Shown in pieces: positions 52,471 through 60,255 of a DNA stretch of 64,000 nucleotides. This stretch comes from Rhizobium esperanzae (GTDB taxonomy: Bacteria > Pseudomonadota > Alphaproteobacteria > Rhizobiales > Rhizobiaceae), in NCBI RefSeq assembly GCF_002204185.1, contig NZ_MXPU01000005.1, forward strand, positions 124,001 through 188,000. The letters run 5' to 3'. The notes below the pieces were generated by a model. The model saw only the letters and a list, made by a program, of their open reading frames with translations, was not told the origin of the DNA and made no database searches. Within the stretch, counting starts at the first letter, position 1, and each line of letters starts with the position of its first letter. Position numbers and translations under genes: made by a program.

Positions 52471-53403
52471 ATGCTCGATCAGATCAAGGGTCTGCACCAC
52501 GTCACGTCGATGGCGGAGGACGCCCGCACCAACAACCAGTTTTTCACCCATGCGCTCGGCCTGCGTCGCGTCAAGAAGACTGTCAATTTCGACGCGCCTG
52601 ATGTCTACCACCTCTACTACGGTGATGAGACCGGTGCGCCCGGCACGATCATGACCTATTTCCCGTTCCCGAAGATGGCGCAGGGCCGGCCCGGAACCGG
52701 GGAGGTCGGCACGACGGTATTTTCTGTCCCGCAAGACTCGCTCGGCTTCTGGAGCGACCGCTTCGCCACGCTTGGTCTCGGCGGCCTGAAGGCTGAGGAA
52801 AGCTTCGGCGAAAAGCGTCTGAACTTCTCCGGGCCGGATGGCGACGGCTTCGCGCTCGTCGAGGTCAAGGACGATGACCGCGAGCCGTGGACGCATGGCG
52901 GCATCGGCGAGGATCACGCTATTCGCGGCTTTCACTCCGTTGCCTTGCGGCTGAGGGATGAAGGCGCCACCGCCGAACTGCTGAAGTTCATGGGCTACGA
53001 AGTCGCCGAGGAAAGGGACGGGGTCAAACGGCTGATCAGGCCCGGCGGCAACGGCGCGCACCTCATCGACCTTGAAACCATGCCGAACATTGCCCGCGCG
53101 CTTCCCGGCGCCGGCTCCGTCCACCATGTCGCCTTTGCCGTCGAAAATCGCGAAAAGCAGCTCGAAGTGCGCAAGGCGCTGATGGATACGGGCTATCAGG
53201 TCACGCCGGTGATCGACCGGGATTATTTCTGGGCGATCTATTTCCGCACGCCGGGCGGTGTTTTGTTCGAGGTCGCGACCAACGAGCCCGGCTTCGACCG
53301 TGACGAGGACACGGCTCATCTCGGCGAAGCGCTGAAGCTGCCGCAGCAGCACGCTCATCTTCGCGCCTTGCTCGAGCAGCATCTGCAGCCGCTCGAAGCG
53401 TAG
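52471..53403 (+). CDS. Ring-cleaving dioxygenase, VOC family (MhqO-like)
   Basis: The 310-residue two-domain glyoxalase/bleomycin-type (VOC) protein resembles the MhqA/MhqO group of hydroquinone dioxygenases. The Fe ligands are visible as His in GLHHVTSMAEDA (residue 10), His in DHAIRGFHSVALRL (about 155) and Glu near VLFEVATNEPGF (about 268). The gene for an MhqD-like hydrolase follows 9 bases later. Similar pairs in Bacillus protect against quinones and methylhydroquinone. The pair here is inferred to detoxify quinones or aromatic thiols. GGGG precedes the ATG. Confidence 0.85.
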   Translation: MLDQIKGLHHVTSMAEDARTNNQFFTHALGLRRVKKTVNFDAPDVYHLYYGDETGAPGTIMTYFPFPKMAQGRPGTGEVGTTVFSVPQDSLGFWSDRFATLGLGGLKAEESFGEKRLNFSGPDGDGFALVEVKDDDREPWTHGGIGEDHAIRGFHSVALRLRDEGATAELLKFMGYEVAEERDGVKRLIRPGGNGAHLIDLETMPNIARALPGAGSVHHVAFAVENREKQLEVRKALMDTGYQVTPVIDRDYFWAIYFRTPGGVLFEVATNEPGFDRDEDTAHLGEALKLPQQHAHLRALLEQHLQPLEA

Positions 53404-53412
53404 GAGGGCGAT

Positions 53413-54018
53413 ATGACCGAAACCGGATATGTGCACCGGCTGCATGCCGGTGCACCTGACAAACCTATTCTGCTCGTGCTGCATGGCACCGGCGGCGACG
53501 AAAACCAATTCTTCGATTTCGGCCGACGGCTGTTGCCCGAAGCAACGATTCTTTCGCCGCGCGGCGATGTTTCCGAATATGGCGCGGCGCGGTTTTTCCG
53601 CCGCACCGGGGAAGGGGTCTACGACATGTCCGACCTCTCACGTGCGACGGAGAAGATGGCGGCCTACGTCGAGGCGTTCGCCGATGAATACCGCGCTTCC
53701 CAGATTCTCGGCCTGGGTTTTTCGAACGGCGCAAATATTCTGGCCAATGTGCTGATCGAAAAGGGCATCTTCGACGCGGCGGTTTTGATGCATCCGCTCA
53801 TTCCGTTTCAGCCCGAGGCCCGGTCGACGCTCGCGGGAAGAAAGGTGCTGGTGACAGCCGGGCAGCGGGATCCCATCGCTCCGGTCGCGATGACCCAGGC
53901 GCTATCTGCGCACCTGGAGGGCCGGGGCGCGGAGGTCAGGATAGTCTGGCATGCCGGTGGGCACGAGATCGCGCCATCGGAGATCAATGCGGTTGGCGAC
54001 TTCCTCGGCGGCTATTGA
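53413..54018 (+). CDS. Alpha/beta hydrolase, carboxylesterase (MhqD-like)
   Basis: This 201-residue serine hydrolase of the phospholipase/carboxylesterase family has the opening LVLHGTGGDENQFFDFGRRL, the nucleophile elbow GLGFSNGANI (serine near 102), an Asp in TAGQRDPIAP (about 155) and a His in HAGGHEIAPSEI (about 182), completing the triad. It matches the MhqD esterases linked to quinone detoxification. It is second in the operon after the dioxygenase, and a hairpin terminator follows. Confidence 0.88.
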   Translation: MTETGYVHRLHAGAPDKPILLVLHGTGGDENQFFDFGRRLLPEATILSPRGDVSEYGAARFFRRTGEGVYDMSDLSRATEKMAAYVEAFADEYRASQILGLGFSNGANILANVLIEKGIFDAAVLMHPLIPFQPEARSTLAGRKVLVTAGQRDPIAPVAMTQALSAHLEGRGAEVRIVWHAGGHEIAPSEINAVGDFLGGY

Positions 54019-54048
54019 TCTGTGCCAGCACAGTGGCCAAGACATTGA

Positions 54049-54074
54049 GCGGGACCGGCGAATGCCGGCCCCGC
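54049..54074. terminator. Terminator hairpin after the MhqO/MhqD-like operon
   Basis: Arms of 11 bases (54049-54059 and 54064-54074) pair with one mismatch around GAAT. It lies 31 bases after the hydrolase stop, between convergent genes. The T run is weak. Confidence 0.55.
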
Positions 54075-54179
54075 ATCGTTGCTGAAACGACGATCATGTC
54101 GTCGTTGATCGAAAAATTATCTAAAGCGGGCCGCGATCTTTCAGATTCGCTCCTTGCGCATGTCGTTGCCGCGACATGC

Positions 54180-54383
54180 TTAGGGGCGATGAGGATATTT
54201 GCCTCTTATTGCCTTCATGTAAAAATTCCCCGGTGATTCTGCCATCGTCAAACCGACGACGACGCCTTTGGGAACACCTTCATATTCTCGTCTCTGGCCG
54301 TTGGTCAGATAGACCCGTAGATGCCGGCTGTCTTCGTCGTAGCTGATCGCCTCGATAAGTTTCGAATCAACCGCAGTTTCCAC
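54180..54383 (-). CDS. KTSC-domain protein
   Basis: The protein (67 residues from GTG) is a KTSC domain: SKLIEAISYDEDSRHLRVYL, RREYEGVPKGVVVG and a closing GNFYMKAIRGKYPHRP. KTSC domains are small all-beta modules of unknown function that occur alone or with nucleic-acid enzymes. The frame also opens at a TTG 13 codons earlier. The GTG at 54383 with GGGG upstream fits the domain start better. It converges on the MhqD-like gene. Confidence 0.7.
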   Translation of the reverse strand: METAVDSKLIEAISYDEDSRHLRVYLTNGQRREYEGVPKGVVVGLTMAESPGNFYMKAIRGKYPHRP

Positions 54384-54716
54384 TTTGCACCCCGCAGTTT
54401 TGGATCTGAGATTCCTGATCAAGAATTGTCATTCACGCTCGCAGCGCACCATATTTAAGCGGCGTCGCAGGGTCGTCAAGCGTGATCTGCTTTAACGTTC
54501 ATTTTTTCCAAACGCCTCTCGCTATAGTTGATTTATACAGCTTTTTCGGCGGCTTCGCCTGTGGAAAGCCGACGGTTTCGAGTTCTCCCAGCTTTGGAAA
54601 CGTTGGATGACACAGCTGAAGGTGAAAGAATCTGTCCAGTAGACATAAGCTTAACCGGCAGTTAACCATCATGTACTAAAATACAATCTAATATTAATCG
54701 CGATGTCTTCTCAACT
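54384..54716. other. Intergenic region with AT-rich promoter-like sequence
   Basis: I see no gene in these 333 bases. The last 100 are AT-rich and hold a direct repeat TTAACC near 54650-54667, which may be the old promoter of the efflux remnant that follows. Confidence 0.4.
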
Positions 54717-54975
54717 ATGGATAAGTACAGAACGCCGTTCTCCGCGGCAGCCGTTTTGCTATCGCTGGCGAGCTGCAGCGCTTCGCACCCAGGTGAAGAT
54801 CACGCCGGAGACCCTTGCGCTTTCAATCGGGAGCTACAAGGATGGCCAATCCTCTTCGCTTGATGTGTTGGACGCGCAGCGTTCCGCCGCGGTCGCCCAG
54901 GCGAGCCTGGTGCAGGCGGTTCAGCAAACGGCGAAGGATCATGTCGTTCTGAATATGGCAACAGGTTGCGGCTAC
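54717..54975 (+). pseudogene. Remnant of an outer-membrane efflux lipoprotein (NodT/OprM family)
   Basis: From the ATG at 54717 a lipoprotein signal is visible (FSAAAVLLSLASC, lipobox LASC near residue 21). After about 25 residues the frame loses homology. In another frame, from about 54790, the text is the C-terminal helix pair of an outer-membrane factor (LALSIGSYKDGQSSSLDVLD, AQRSAAVAQASLVQAVQQTA, ending NMATGCGY). Most of the gene, about 400 codons, has been deleted with a change of frame. It was probably an RND outer-membrane channel. The phosphatase gene begins just downstream. Confidence 0.8.
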
Positions 54976-55081
54976 ATTGTCGACGCCGCGATCAGGCCAA
55001 CTTCTTATGAACACTGTGATTCGTGCCGTTGCAGCGATAGATGGGAAATCGATCAACCCGCCATGCGGTCGGGTCTCATAA

Positions 55082-55873
55082 ATGGGTTACATGTCTAATT
55101 ATCTAGGACGGTGGCGACAACAGATACCGATATTGGCCGGCAACCGTAAGCAGCGCGCTCGGCTGAGCTTTGCCGAAGGCGACTTCGCTGCGGTCTACGC
55201 TATGAGCGATGTTCACGGATGTTACGACGAGCTCGTCGAGGTGCATCGCCGCATCGAGGAGGACGCAGCACGCATTCAGGGGCCGAAACTCATCGTCATG
55301 CTCGGCGATTATGTCGATCGTGGACCCGATTCGAGCGCAGTTCTGGAGTTCCTGAGCAAGAACCCGCCGCCAGGGTTTCAGCGCTCGGTTCTTTGCGGCA
55401 ATCACGATGCCGAGCTGGTGAAGCTCTATCGCAAACCGGCGGGCATTCTCGAATGGCTGGGTTTCGCCGGGACGGAGACGCTGCACTCCTACGGCATCGA
55501 TATCGAGCATCTCCTGCAGTCGGCGGCGGGAAACGAAACGATCGCCCGCGTCATTCGCAATATGATACCCGAGCGGCATATCCAGTTCCTGGAATCGCTG
55601 CCGATCATGCTGCGGATAGGCAGGGTGGTGTTTGTGCATGCAGGCGTCAGACCCGGCGTCGATCTCAAGAAACAAAAAGACAGCGACCTCATGTGGATCC
55701 GGCAGCCCTTCCTGGACGAGGGGCCGCAGCTTCCTGTCCTCGTGATCCACGGACATACTCCGGGGCGAGCCCCGACATTCGGCCCGCAACGCATCGGCAT
55801 CGACACCGCGGTTTCGGCGACGGGCCGGCTGACCGTACTGACGATCAAGGGGACGCGGGTAGGGCTGCTTTAG
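55082..55873 (+). CDS. PPP-family serine/threonine-type metallophosphatase
   Basis: The 263-residue protein has all metal-binding motifs of the PPP family: SDVHGCYDE (about 42), GDYVDRGPDS (about 75), GNHDAE (about 107), FVHAGVRPG (about 185) and HGHTPG (about 223). Bacterial members act on phosphoproteins or on dinucleoside polyphosphates (PrpA/ApaH type). Substrate is unknown. The start could be at 55082 or at a second ATG at 55091. It overlaps the end of the frame running out of the efflux remnant. Position near polysaccharide genes suggests, but does not show, a link to Wzc-type regulation. Confidence 0.88.
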   Translation: MGYMSNYLGRWRQQIPILAGNRKQRARLSFAEGDFAAVYAMSDVHGCYDELVEVHRRIEEDAARIQGPKLIVMLGDYVDRGPDSSAVLEFLSKNPPPGFQRSVLCGNHDAELVKLYRKPAGILEWLGFAGTETLHSYGIDIEHLLQSAAGNETIARVIRNMIPERHIQFLESLPIMLRIGRVVFVHAGVRPGVDLKKQKDSDLMWIRQPFLDEGPQLPVLVIHGHTPGRAPTFGPQRIGIDTAVSATGRLTVLTIKGTRVGLL

Positions 55874-55889
55874 AGCCTTCGGATGCAAA

Positions 55890-55970
55890 AAGGACGCGCT
55901 GCGCTCTGAAACTCCGTGTCGTGCTTTCCGAAAAATTGATTCCGGCCTTCAAGCCGATGCGATGGGCGAA
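55890..55970. repeat. Degenerate copy of a rhizobial extragenic repeat
   Basis: The stretch with AAAAAGGACGCGCTGCGCTC followed by CTTTCCGAAAAATTGATTCC resembles an extragenic element that is common in Rhizobiales. The match is from memory and imperfect. It lies between the phosphatase and the terminator of the UDP-glucose dehydrogenase gene. Confidence 0.45.
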
Positions 55971-55998
55971 GAGAGCGTGGCGCATGCTCCAAAGATAA

Positions 55999-56024
55999 AC
56001 GCCGCGGGATTGTGCCCGCGGCGT
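55999..56024 (-). terminator. Terminator of the UDP-glucose dehydrogenase gene
   Basis: ACGCCGCGGG (55999-56008) and CCCGCGGCGT (56015-56024) form a perfect 10-bp stem with a 6-base loop, followed on the minus strand by TTATCTTT. It lies 30 bases after the stop. Confidence 0.8.
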
Positions 56025-56053
56025 CAGAAGATTCACAGAGTTGCCAGGCGCTG

Positions 56054-57373
56054 TCAGGCGTCCCGATAAAGATTGGTGCCGATACCGGTATAGGTAAAGC
56101 CGTGTTTGCGGATCTCGTCGCTGCGGTAGATGTTACGCAGATCGACCAGGACCGGAGCGCGCATCGACTGCTTCAGGCGATTGAAATCGAGGGCGCGGAA
56201 CTGGTTCCATTCGGTGACGATGACGAGGGCATCGGCGTCGGCAGCGGCTTCGTAAGGGCCGTTCGCATATTCGATGTTCTCGATGACCTTGCGGGCATTG
56301 TCCATACCCTCGGGATCATAGCCAACGACCTGGGCGCCGGCGTCCTGCAGCGTCTGGATAATGGCGATGGCCGGGCTGTCGCGCATGTCGTCGGTGTTCG
56401 GCTTGAAGGTCAGTCCGAGGATGGCGACTTTCTTGCCGCGAATGTCTCCGCCGACGGCCGAAATGACCTTGCGGCCCATCGCCCGCTTGCGGTTGTCGTT
56501 GATCGAGATCGTCGTTTCGATCAGACGGACCGGTGCGTCATAATCCTGCGCCGTCTTGGCAAGGGCGAGCGTATCCTTGGGGAAGCACGAACCGCCGTAA
56601 CCCGGACCGGCGTGCAGGAACTTGGAGCCGATACGGCCGTCGAGGCCGATGCCGCGCGAAACGTCCTGGACGTTTGCGTCGACCCTTTCGCAGAGATCGG
56701 CGATCTCGTTGATGAAGGTGATCTTCATGGCCAGGAAGGCGTTGGCCGCATATTTGATGAGCTCGGAGGTGCGGCGGCTCGTGAAGACCAGGGGAGCCTG
56801 GTTGAGGTAGAGCGGACGATAGACTTCGGTCATGGTCTCGCGTGCGCGATCATCATTCAGTCCGACGACGATCCGATCAGGACGCTTGAAATCCTCGATC
56901 GCCGCGCCCTCGCGCAGGAATTCGGGATTGGAGACGACGGCGACGTCAGCCGAAGGATTGGTTTCCCGCACGATGCGCTCAACCTCATCGCCGGTGCCGA
57001 CCGGCACCGTCGACTTGGTGACGATGACGGTGAAGCCCTCCACATAGGTGGCAATCTCCCGCGCAGCGGCATAGACGTAGGAGAGATCGGCATGGCCGTC
57101 GCCGCGACGGGACGGCGTGCCGACCGCGATGAACACGACGTCGGCGCCACGAACGCTTTCGCCGACATCCGTCGAAAACGACAAGCGGCCGGTGCTGGTG
57201 TTTTCAGCAACCAGTTGATCGAGACCCGGCTCGTAGATCGGAATACGGCCCTCGCGAAGGGCCTCGATCTTACTCAGATCCTTGTCGACGCAGATGACGT
57301 CGTGGCCGAAATCCGCAAAGCAAACGCCTGAAACGAGGCCGACATAGCCTGATCCAATCATCGTGATGCGCAT
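56054..57373 (-). CDS. ugd: UDP-glucose 6-dehydrogenase
   Basis: The 439-residue enzyme oxidises UDP-glucose to UDP-glucuronate with NAD. It has the Rossmann motif GSGYVGLVSGVCFADFGHDV (about 7-26), the catalytic cysteine in GPGYGGSCFPKDT (about 258) and a lysine- and aspartate-rich interdomain (FKPNTDDMRDSPA near 325). This is the enzyme called rkpK or exo5 in rhizobia, needed for acidic EPS, LPS and capsule. Product feeds lspL (45807) and glucuronosyl transferases. A strong 19-base palindrome lies 30 bases before the start, and a terminator follows. Confidence 0.95.
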   Translation of the reverse strand: MRITMIGSGYVGLVSGVCFADFGHDVICVDKDLSKIEALREGRIPIYEPGLDQLVAENTSTGRLSFSTDVGESVRGADVVFIAVGTPSRRGDGHADLSYVYAAAREIATYVEGFTVIVTKSTVPVGTGDEVERIVRETNPSADVAVVSNPEFLREGAAIEDFKRPDRIVVGLNDDRARETMTEVYRPLYLNQAPLVFTSRRTSELIKYAANAFLAMKITFINEIADLCERVDANVQDVSRGIGLDGRIGSKFLHAGPGYGGSCFPKDTLALAKTAQDYDAPVRLIETTISINDNRKRAMGRKVISAVGGDIRGKKVAILGLTFKPNTDDMRDSPAIAIIQTLQDAGAQVVGYDPEGMDNARKVIENIEYANGPYEAAADADALVIVTEWNQFRALDFNRLKQSMRAPVLVDLRNIYRSDEIRKHGFTYTGIGTNLYRDA

Positions 57374-57402
57374 ATTTCCCTCAAATCATTAGAGTAGAAC
57401 GT

Positions 57403-57421
57403 CATGCTGCGTCGCAGCATG
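57403..57421. promoter_or_regulatory. 19-base palindrome upstream of ugd
   Basis: CATGCTGCG-T-CGCAGCATG is perfect over 9-base arms, 30 bases before the ugd start. It may be a repressor site or a leader hairpin that controls ribosome access. I recognise no known regulator for it. Confidence 0.55.
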
Positions 57422-57641
57422 GCGCTCGTCATACTGAATCTGGGCCAAAAGACAATATCGAAGATCGCTTAATACCCACATCGGAAGTCGCATTGAGGGT
57501 GCCGCTGTTTGCTGCCAGGCACCCGCTCGACAGCAAAAACATAGGTTTATGTGGGCGATATGACAAGTCGAGCGGTTCGTGAGAGCCGGCTCGACTTCAA
57601 TCCTGGAATGAGACGAATTGCTCTATCGGTTGCCTCGGCTG

Positions 57642-58241
57642 CTACAGCCGGTACCAGACGTACGGGTCCGTTCCCGATTGGATCTTGTCCCAGCGCAGAT
57701 CTGTATCGCGCCAGTTCTTGATGCTGCTTTGCCTGTTGTCGAGCACCAGGTCGCCCTTGTCGGTTCTGACCACGAGGACGGCGTGCCCTTCGCCGGAAGG
57801 TGTATAGGCCGTTGCGATCCGCAAGGCGCGCGATGACCAGCCCATCGCGATCAGCCGGCTGCGCTTGGTCAATGCAAAATCTTCGCAGTCGCCGCTGCGC
57901 ACATTCACCTTCCAGACATCGCCGTTCAGTTCGTTGCGGGAATCGTTGCGGCCGATCATAGTACGATTGACGGTGGTGTTCACATTCTTCAGCTGCAGCA
58001 TTTCCTTGTCCGTCAGTGCGATGACCAACAGTCCGTTGTTGTCGCGGCATTCGGCAGGGTTTTGGGCGCAGAACAGCACCTGGGCGAAGGGCGGAACGAT
58101 CTTTCCTTTTTCCGCGATATAGCTGACCTCCGAACCGCTGGTCAGGCCGCGGGCGAAACCCGCGGGGCCGGCCGCGAATGCAGAGCAGGCATTCCCCGCT
58201 GTAAAAGCCAGTGCCAGAAGTGTAACGAAGGTTTTCTTCAT
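57642..58241 (-). CDS. Exported transglutaminase-like cysteine peptidase (BTLCP)
   Basis: The 199-residue protein has a signal peptide (ending CSAFA-AGP) and a BTLCP-family domain with the catalytic Cys in SGDCEDFALTKRSRLI (about 118), His in GEGHAVLVVRTDKG (about 152) and Asp in LVLDNRQSSI (about 167). The family is periplasmic; in Pseudomonas a member (LapG) cleaves a surface adhesin. No adhesin or LapD partner is seen here, so a role in surface-protein processing is inference. It lies next to polysaccharide genes and diverges from the Wzy-like gene. Confidence 0.85.
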   Translation of the reverse strand: MKKTFVTLLALAFTAGNACSAFAAGPAGFARGLTSGSEVSYIAEKGKIVPPFAQVLFCAQNPAECRDNNGLLVIALTDKEMLQLKNVNTTVNRTMIGRNDSRNELNGDVWKVNVRSGDCEDFALTKRSRLIAMGWSSRALRIATAYTPSGEGHAVLVVRTDKGDLVLDNRQSSIKNWRDTDLRWDKIQSGTDPYVWYRL

Positions 58242-58543
58242 CTCTTAATCCCCGTCAGGGCAAGCGATTGAGATCAGGCTTGCCTTTTGGCTCAGTCAAT
58301 GGCATGGCGATTTAGTGATCTGCCAAGTATTGGGCACAGAACGTCTGTCCCGTTTCTGCTGCTTGAAGGAGCATAAGCGGGGTCCTGTCTCGATTGGCTT
58401 AAGCCATTCGCGACAATTTTAACGATGTGGAATTCTGTTGCACTTTAACACGCGAGCGCTTGATCTGCAACTTATGTTAGTACGAGTATATTAACCGTAA
58501 TGGTTGTGATTGCCTCGTTTTGACTGCTGGTGAGTGAAGTCAA
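58242..58543. other. Divergent promoter region between the BTLCP and Wzy-like genes
   Basis: No gene is visible in these 302 bases. The part from 58400 to 58520 is AT-rich and should hold the promoters of both flanking genes. I could not fix a -35/-10 pair. Confidence 0.4.
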
Positions 58544-59953
58544 ATGTTATCCAGCCTCATCAACAGGCAGATCTTGCGGGAGGCGATTCTCGTTGCCTTC
58601 ATCTGCCTGGTGATATTGACGCTCATTCCTTTTGGAAGTGTCACACCTTTGCCCTTCGCCTTCGCTGCAATCGGAATGTTTGCTCTCGCCATCGTTTCGG
58701 TATTGCTGTTTGCCGAGCCAAGACAAAGCAGGTGGGTGTTCAAGATCGCCTTGCTTTTGCTCGTCGTGCTGACGAGCTGGACATTTATTCAAACGATCGA
58801 ACTGCCGGCCAATTGGCTGGCAAACCCCGCCTGGGGCGCTGCGCGCGATCTGGCGGGCGTCCAATATGCGGCGATCTCCGTCGAACCGGCGGACACGCTT
58901 GCCTCGATACTCTGGGTGGCCCTGCCTTTCGTGACCTTTCTGACCGGACTTATCTTGTGCGATACCGATCAACGAGCGCGGAAAGTGCTGGCCAGCCTGG
59001 GGCTCGCGGCGGGGGGCATCGCCGTTTTCGGCCTGCTGCAATTTTCGATGTTTCCCAACATCCTGATCGTCATAGAAAAACACGCCTACCTCGACAGCCT
59101 GACAGCCGTCTTCGTCAACCGCAATACCGCTGCGACCTTCCTCGGCCTGGGAACGTTGCTCATGCTGACACTGGTCAGGGACATTGCCCGTTCCTATTCA
59201 ATCCACCCGCCCGGCGAGCCAGGCCGAAACCTTCTGCTCTTGAGAACGTGGGTCTATGTTTTGCTCCTGTGCGCATGTTTCACCGCGTTGATGCTGAGCC
59301 GATCACGCGCCGGAATATTCGCGACCTTTATTGCCGCGCTCATCTATTTTCCCTGGCTTGTCATCAATTGGAACAGCTCGAGGCGATATTTAACACCGGC
59401 GCCGAGATGGCGCTCGGTGTTGAAGCTTCTCTCGGCGGTGATTTTCATCGTCCTGTTGCTGAGCATGTTTGCAGGGCAGGCGATTTTGCGCGCGCAGGAG
59501 CGGCGGCTCGAGGATGATGATCGTTTCTGTATTCTGCCGGGCATATGGCGTGCCATTTCGGATCATTGGTTAACCGGAACGGGCCTTGGAACCTTTCGCA
59601 CCGTGTTTTCTGCCTACCGCGATCCGGCCTGCGGCATATTCGGGATCTTTGACCGCGCACATAATTTCTATCTGGAAGGATTTCTGGGGCTGGGAGTTAC
59701 GTTTCCGGTTGCGACGTTTCTTACTTTCGTAGTGCTTGCGAAGGTTTTCTGGCGCGGGCTCTCCGAGCGGCGGCGCCTGAGGCACTATGTTCTGCTCGGA
59801 ATAGCGGCGACGGTTCTGGTCGCCCTTCATGCCGCGGTCGACTTTTCGCTGCAAATCCCTGGTTTCGCGGTCTTTTTCTCCGCATTCCTGAGCGCCGTCG
59901 TTGCGATCAGCCTCGGCCGCAGTCACGGCGAAACGGATCGCCAATATGTGTGA
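58544..59953 (+). CDS. O-antigen ligase/polymerase family membrane protein (Wzy/WaaL type)
   Basis: The 469-residue protein has about 11-12 membrane helices and a Wzy_C-type periplasmic loop (about 320-385) with the conserved pattern TGLGTFRTVFSAYRDP and RAHNFYLEGFLGLG. Such proteins polymerise or ligate polysaccharide units at the periplasmic face. With the export lipoprotein and Wzc-like gene downstream, the likely job is polymerisation of an exopolysaccharide in a Wzx/Wzy system; no flippase is in the window. Charged residues Arg and His in the big loop match the active site pattern. Confidence 0.87.
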   Translation: MLSSLINRQILREAILVAFICLVILTLIPFGSVTPLPFAFAAIGMFALAIVSVLLFAEPRQSRWVFKIALLLLVVLTSWTFIQTIELPANWLANPAWGAARDLAGVQYAAISVEPADTLASILWVALPFVTFLTGLILCDTDQRARKVLASLGLAAGGIAVFGLLQFSMFPNILIVIEKHAYLDSLTAVFVNRNTAATFLGLGTLLMLTLVRDIARSYSIHPPGEPGRNLLLLRTWVYVLLLCACFTALMLSRSRAGIFATFIAALIYFPWLVINWNSSRRYLTPAPRWRSVLKLLSAVIFIVLLLSMFAGQAILRAQERRLEDDDRFCILPGIWRAISDHWLTGTGLGTFRTVFSAYRDPACGIFGIFDRAHNFYLEGFLGLGVTFPVATFLTFVVLAKVFWRGLSERRRLRHYVLLGIAATVLVALHAAVDFSLQIPGFAVFFSAFLSAVVAISLGRSHGETDRQYV

Positions 59954-60031
59954 CCGGCCCGCACACAAAGGTTTAAATTAATGGAATTTATGAAGATTTT
60001 TCGAAAATACCGATTGATTGAGGGCTGCGGG

Positions 60032-60060
60032 TTGACTCTTAAACGCAAGAAATTTTATAG
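60032..60060 (+). promoter_or_regulatory. Housekeeping-type promoter upstream of the export lipoprotein gene
   Basis: TTGACT (60032-60037), 17 bases, TTATAG (60055-60060). The leader to the ATG at 60256 would be about 190 bases. The 59954-60255 gap holds no convincing gene. Confidence 0.5.
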
Positions 60061-60255
60061 CGGACGCAGCCTTTAGATTATTGCCGGCGTCAGAGAGCCG
60101 GGCTGAGGCCGTTCGTTTGCTGAAGTGCTCGGCGTTGCCGGGCTGCCACAGTTAGAGAATGATAAACGGCATTCGGTAATTATTGATCAGGGATTGTCTT
60201 GTAATTTGTCCGATTGCGGAGCAGTAGCTTCAAGGGCGTCAACACGGGTTATTCT

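Noticed and set aside
59981..60076. A 31-residue basic frame between the Wzy-like gene and the export lipoprotein gene
   Set aside because: It overlaps a good promoter (60032-60060), has no ribosome site, and has no recognisable features.
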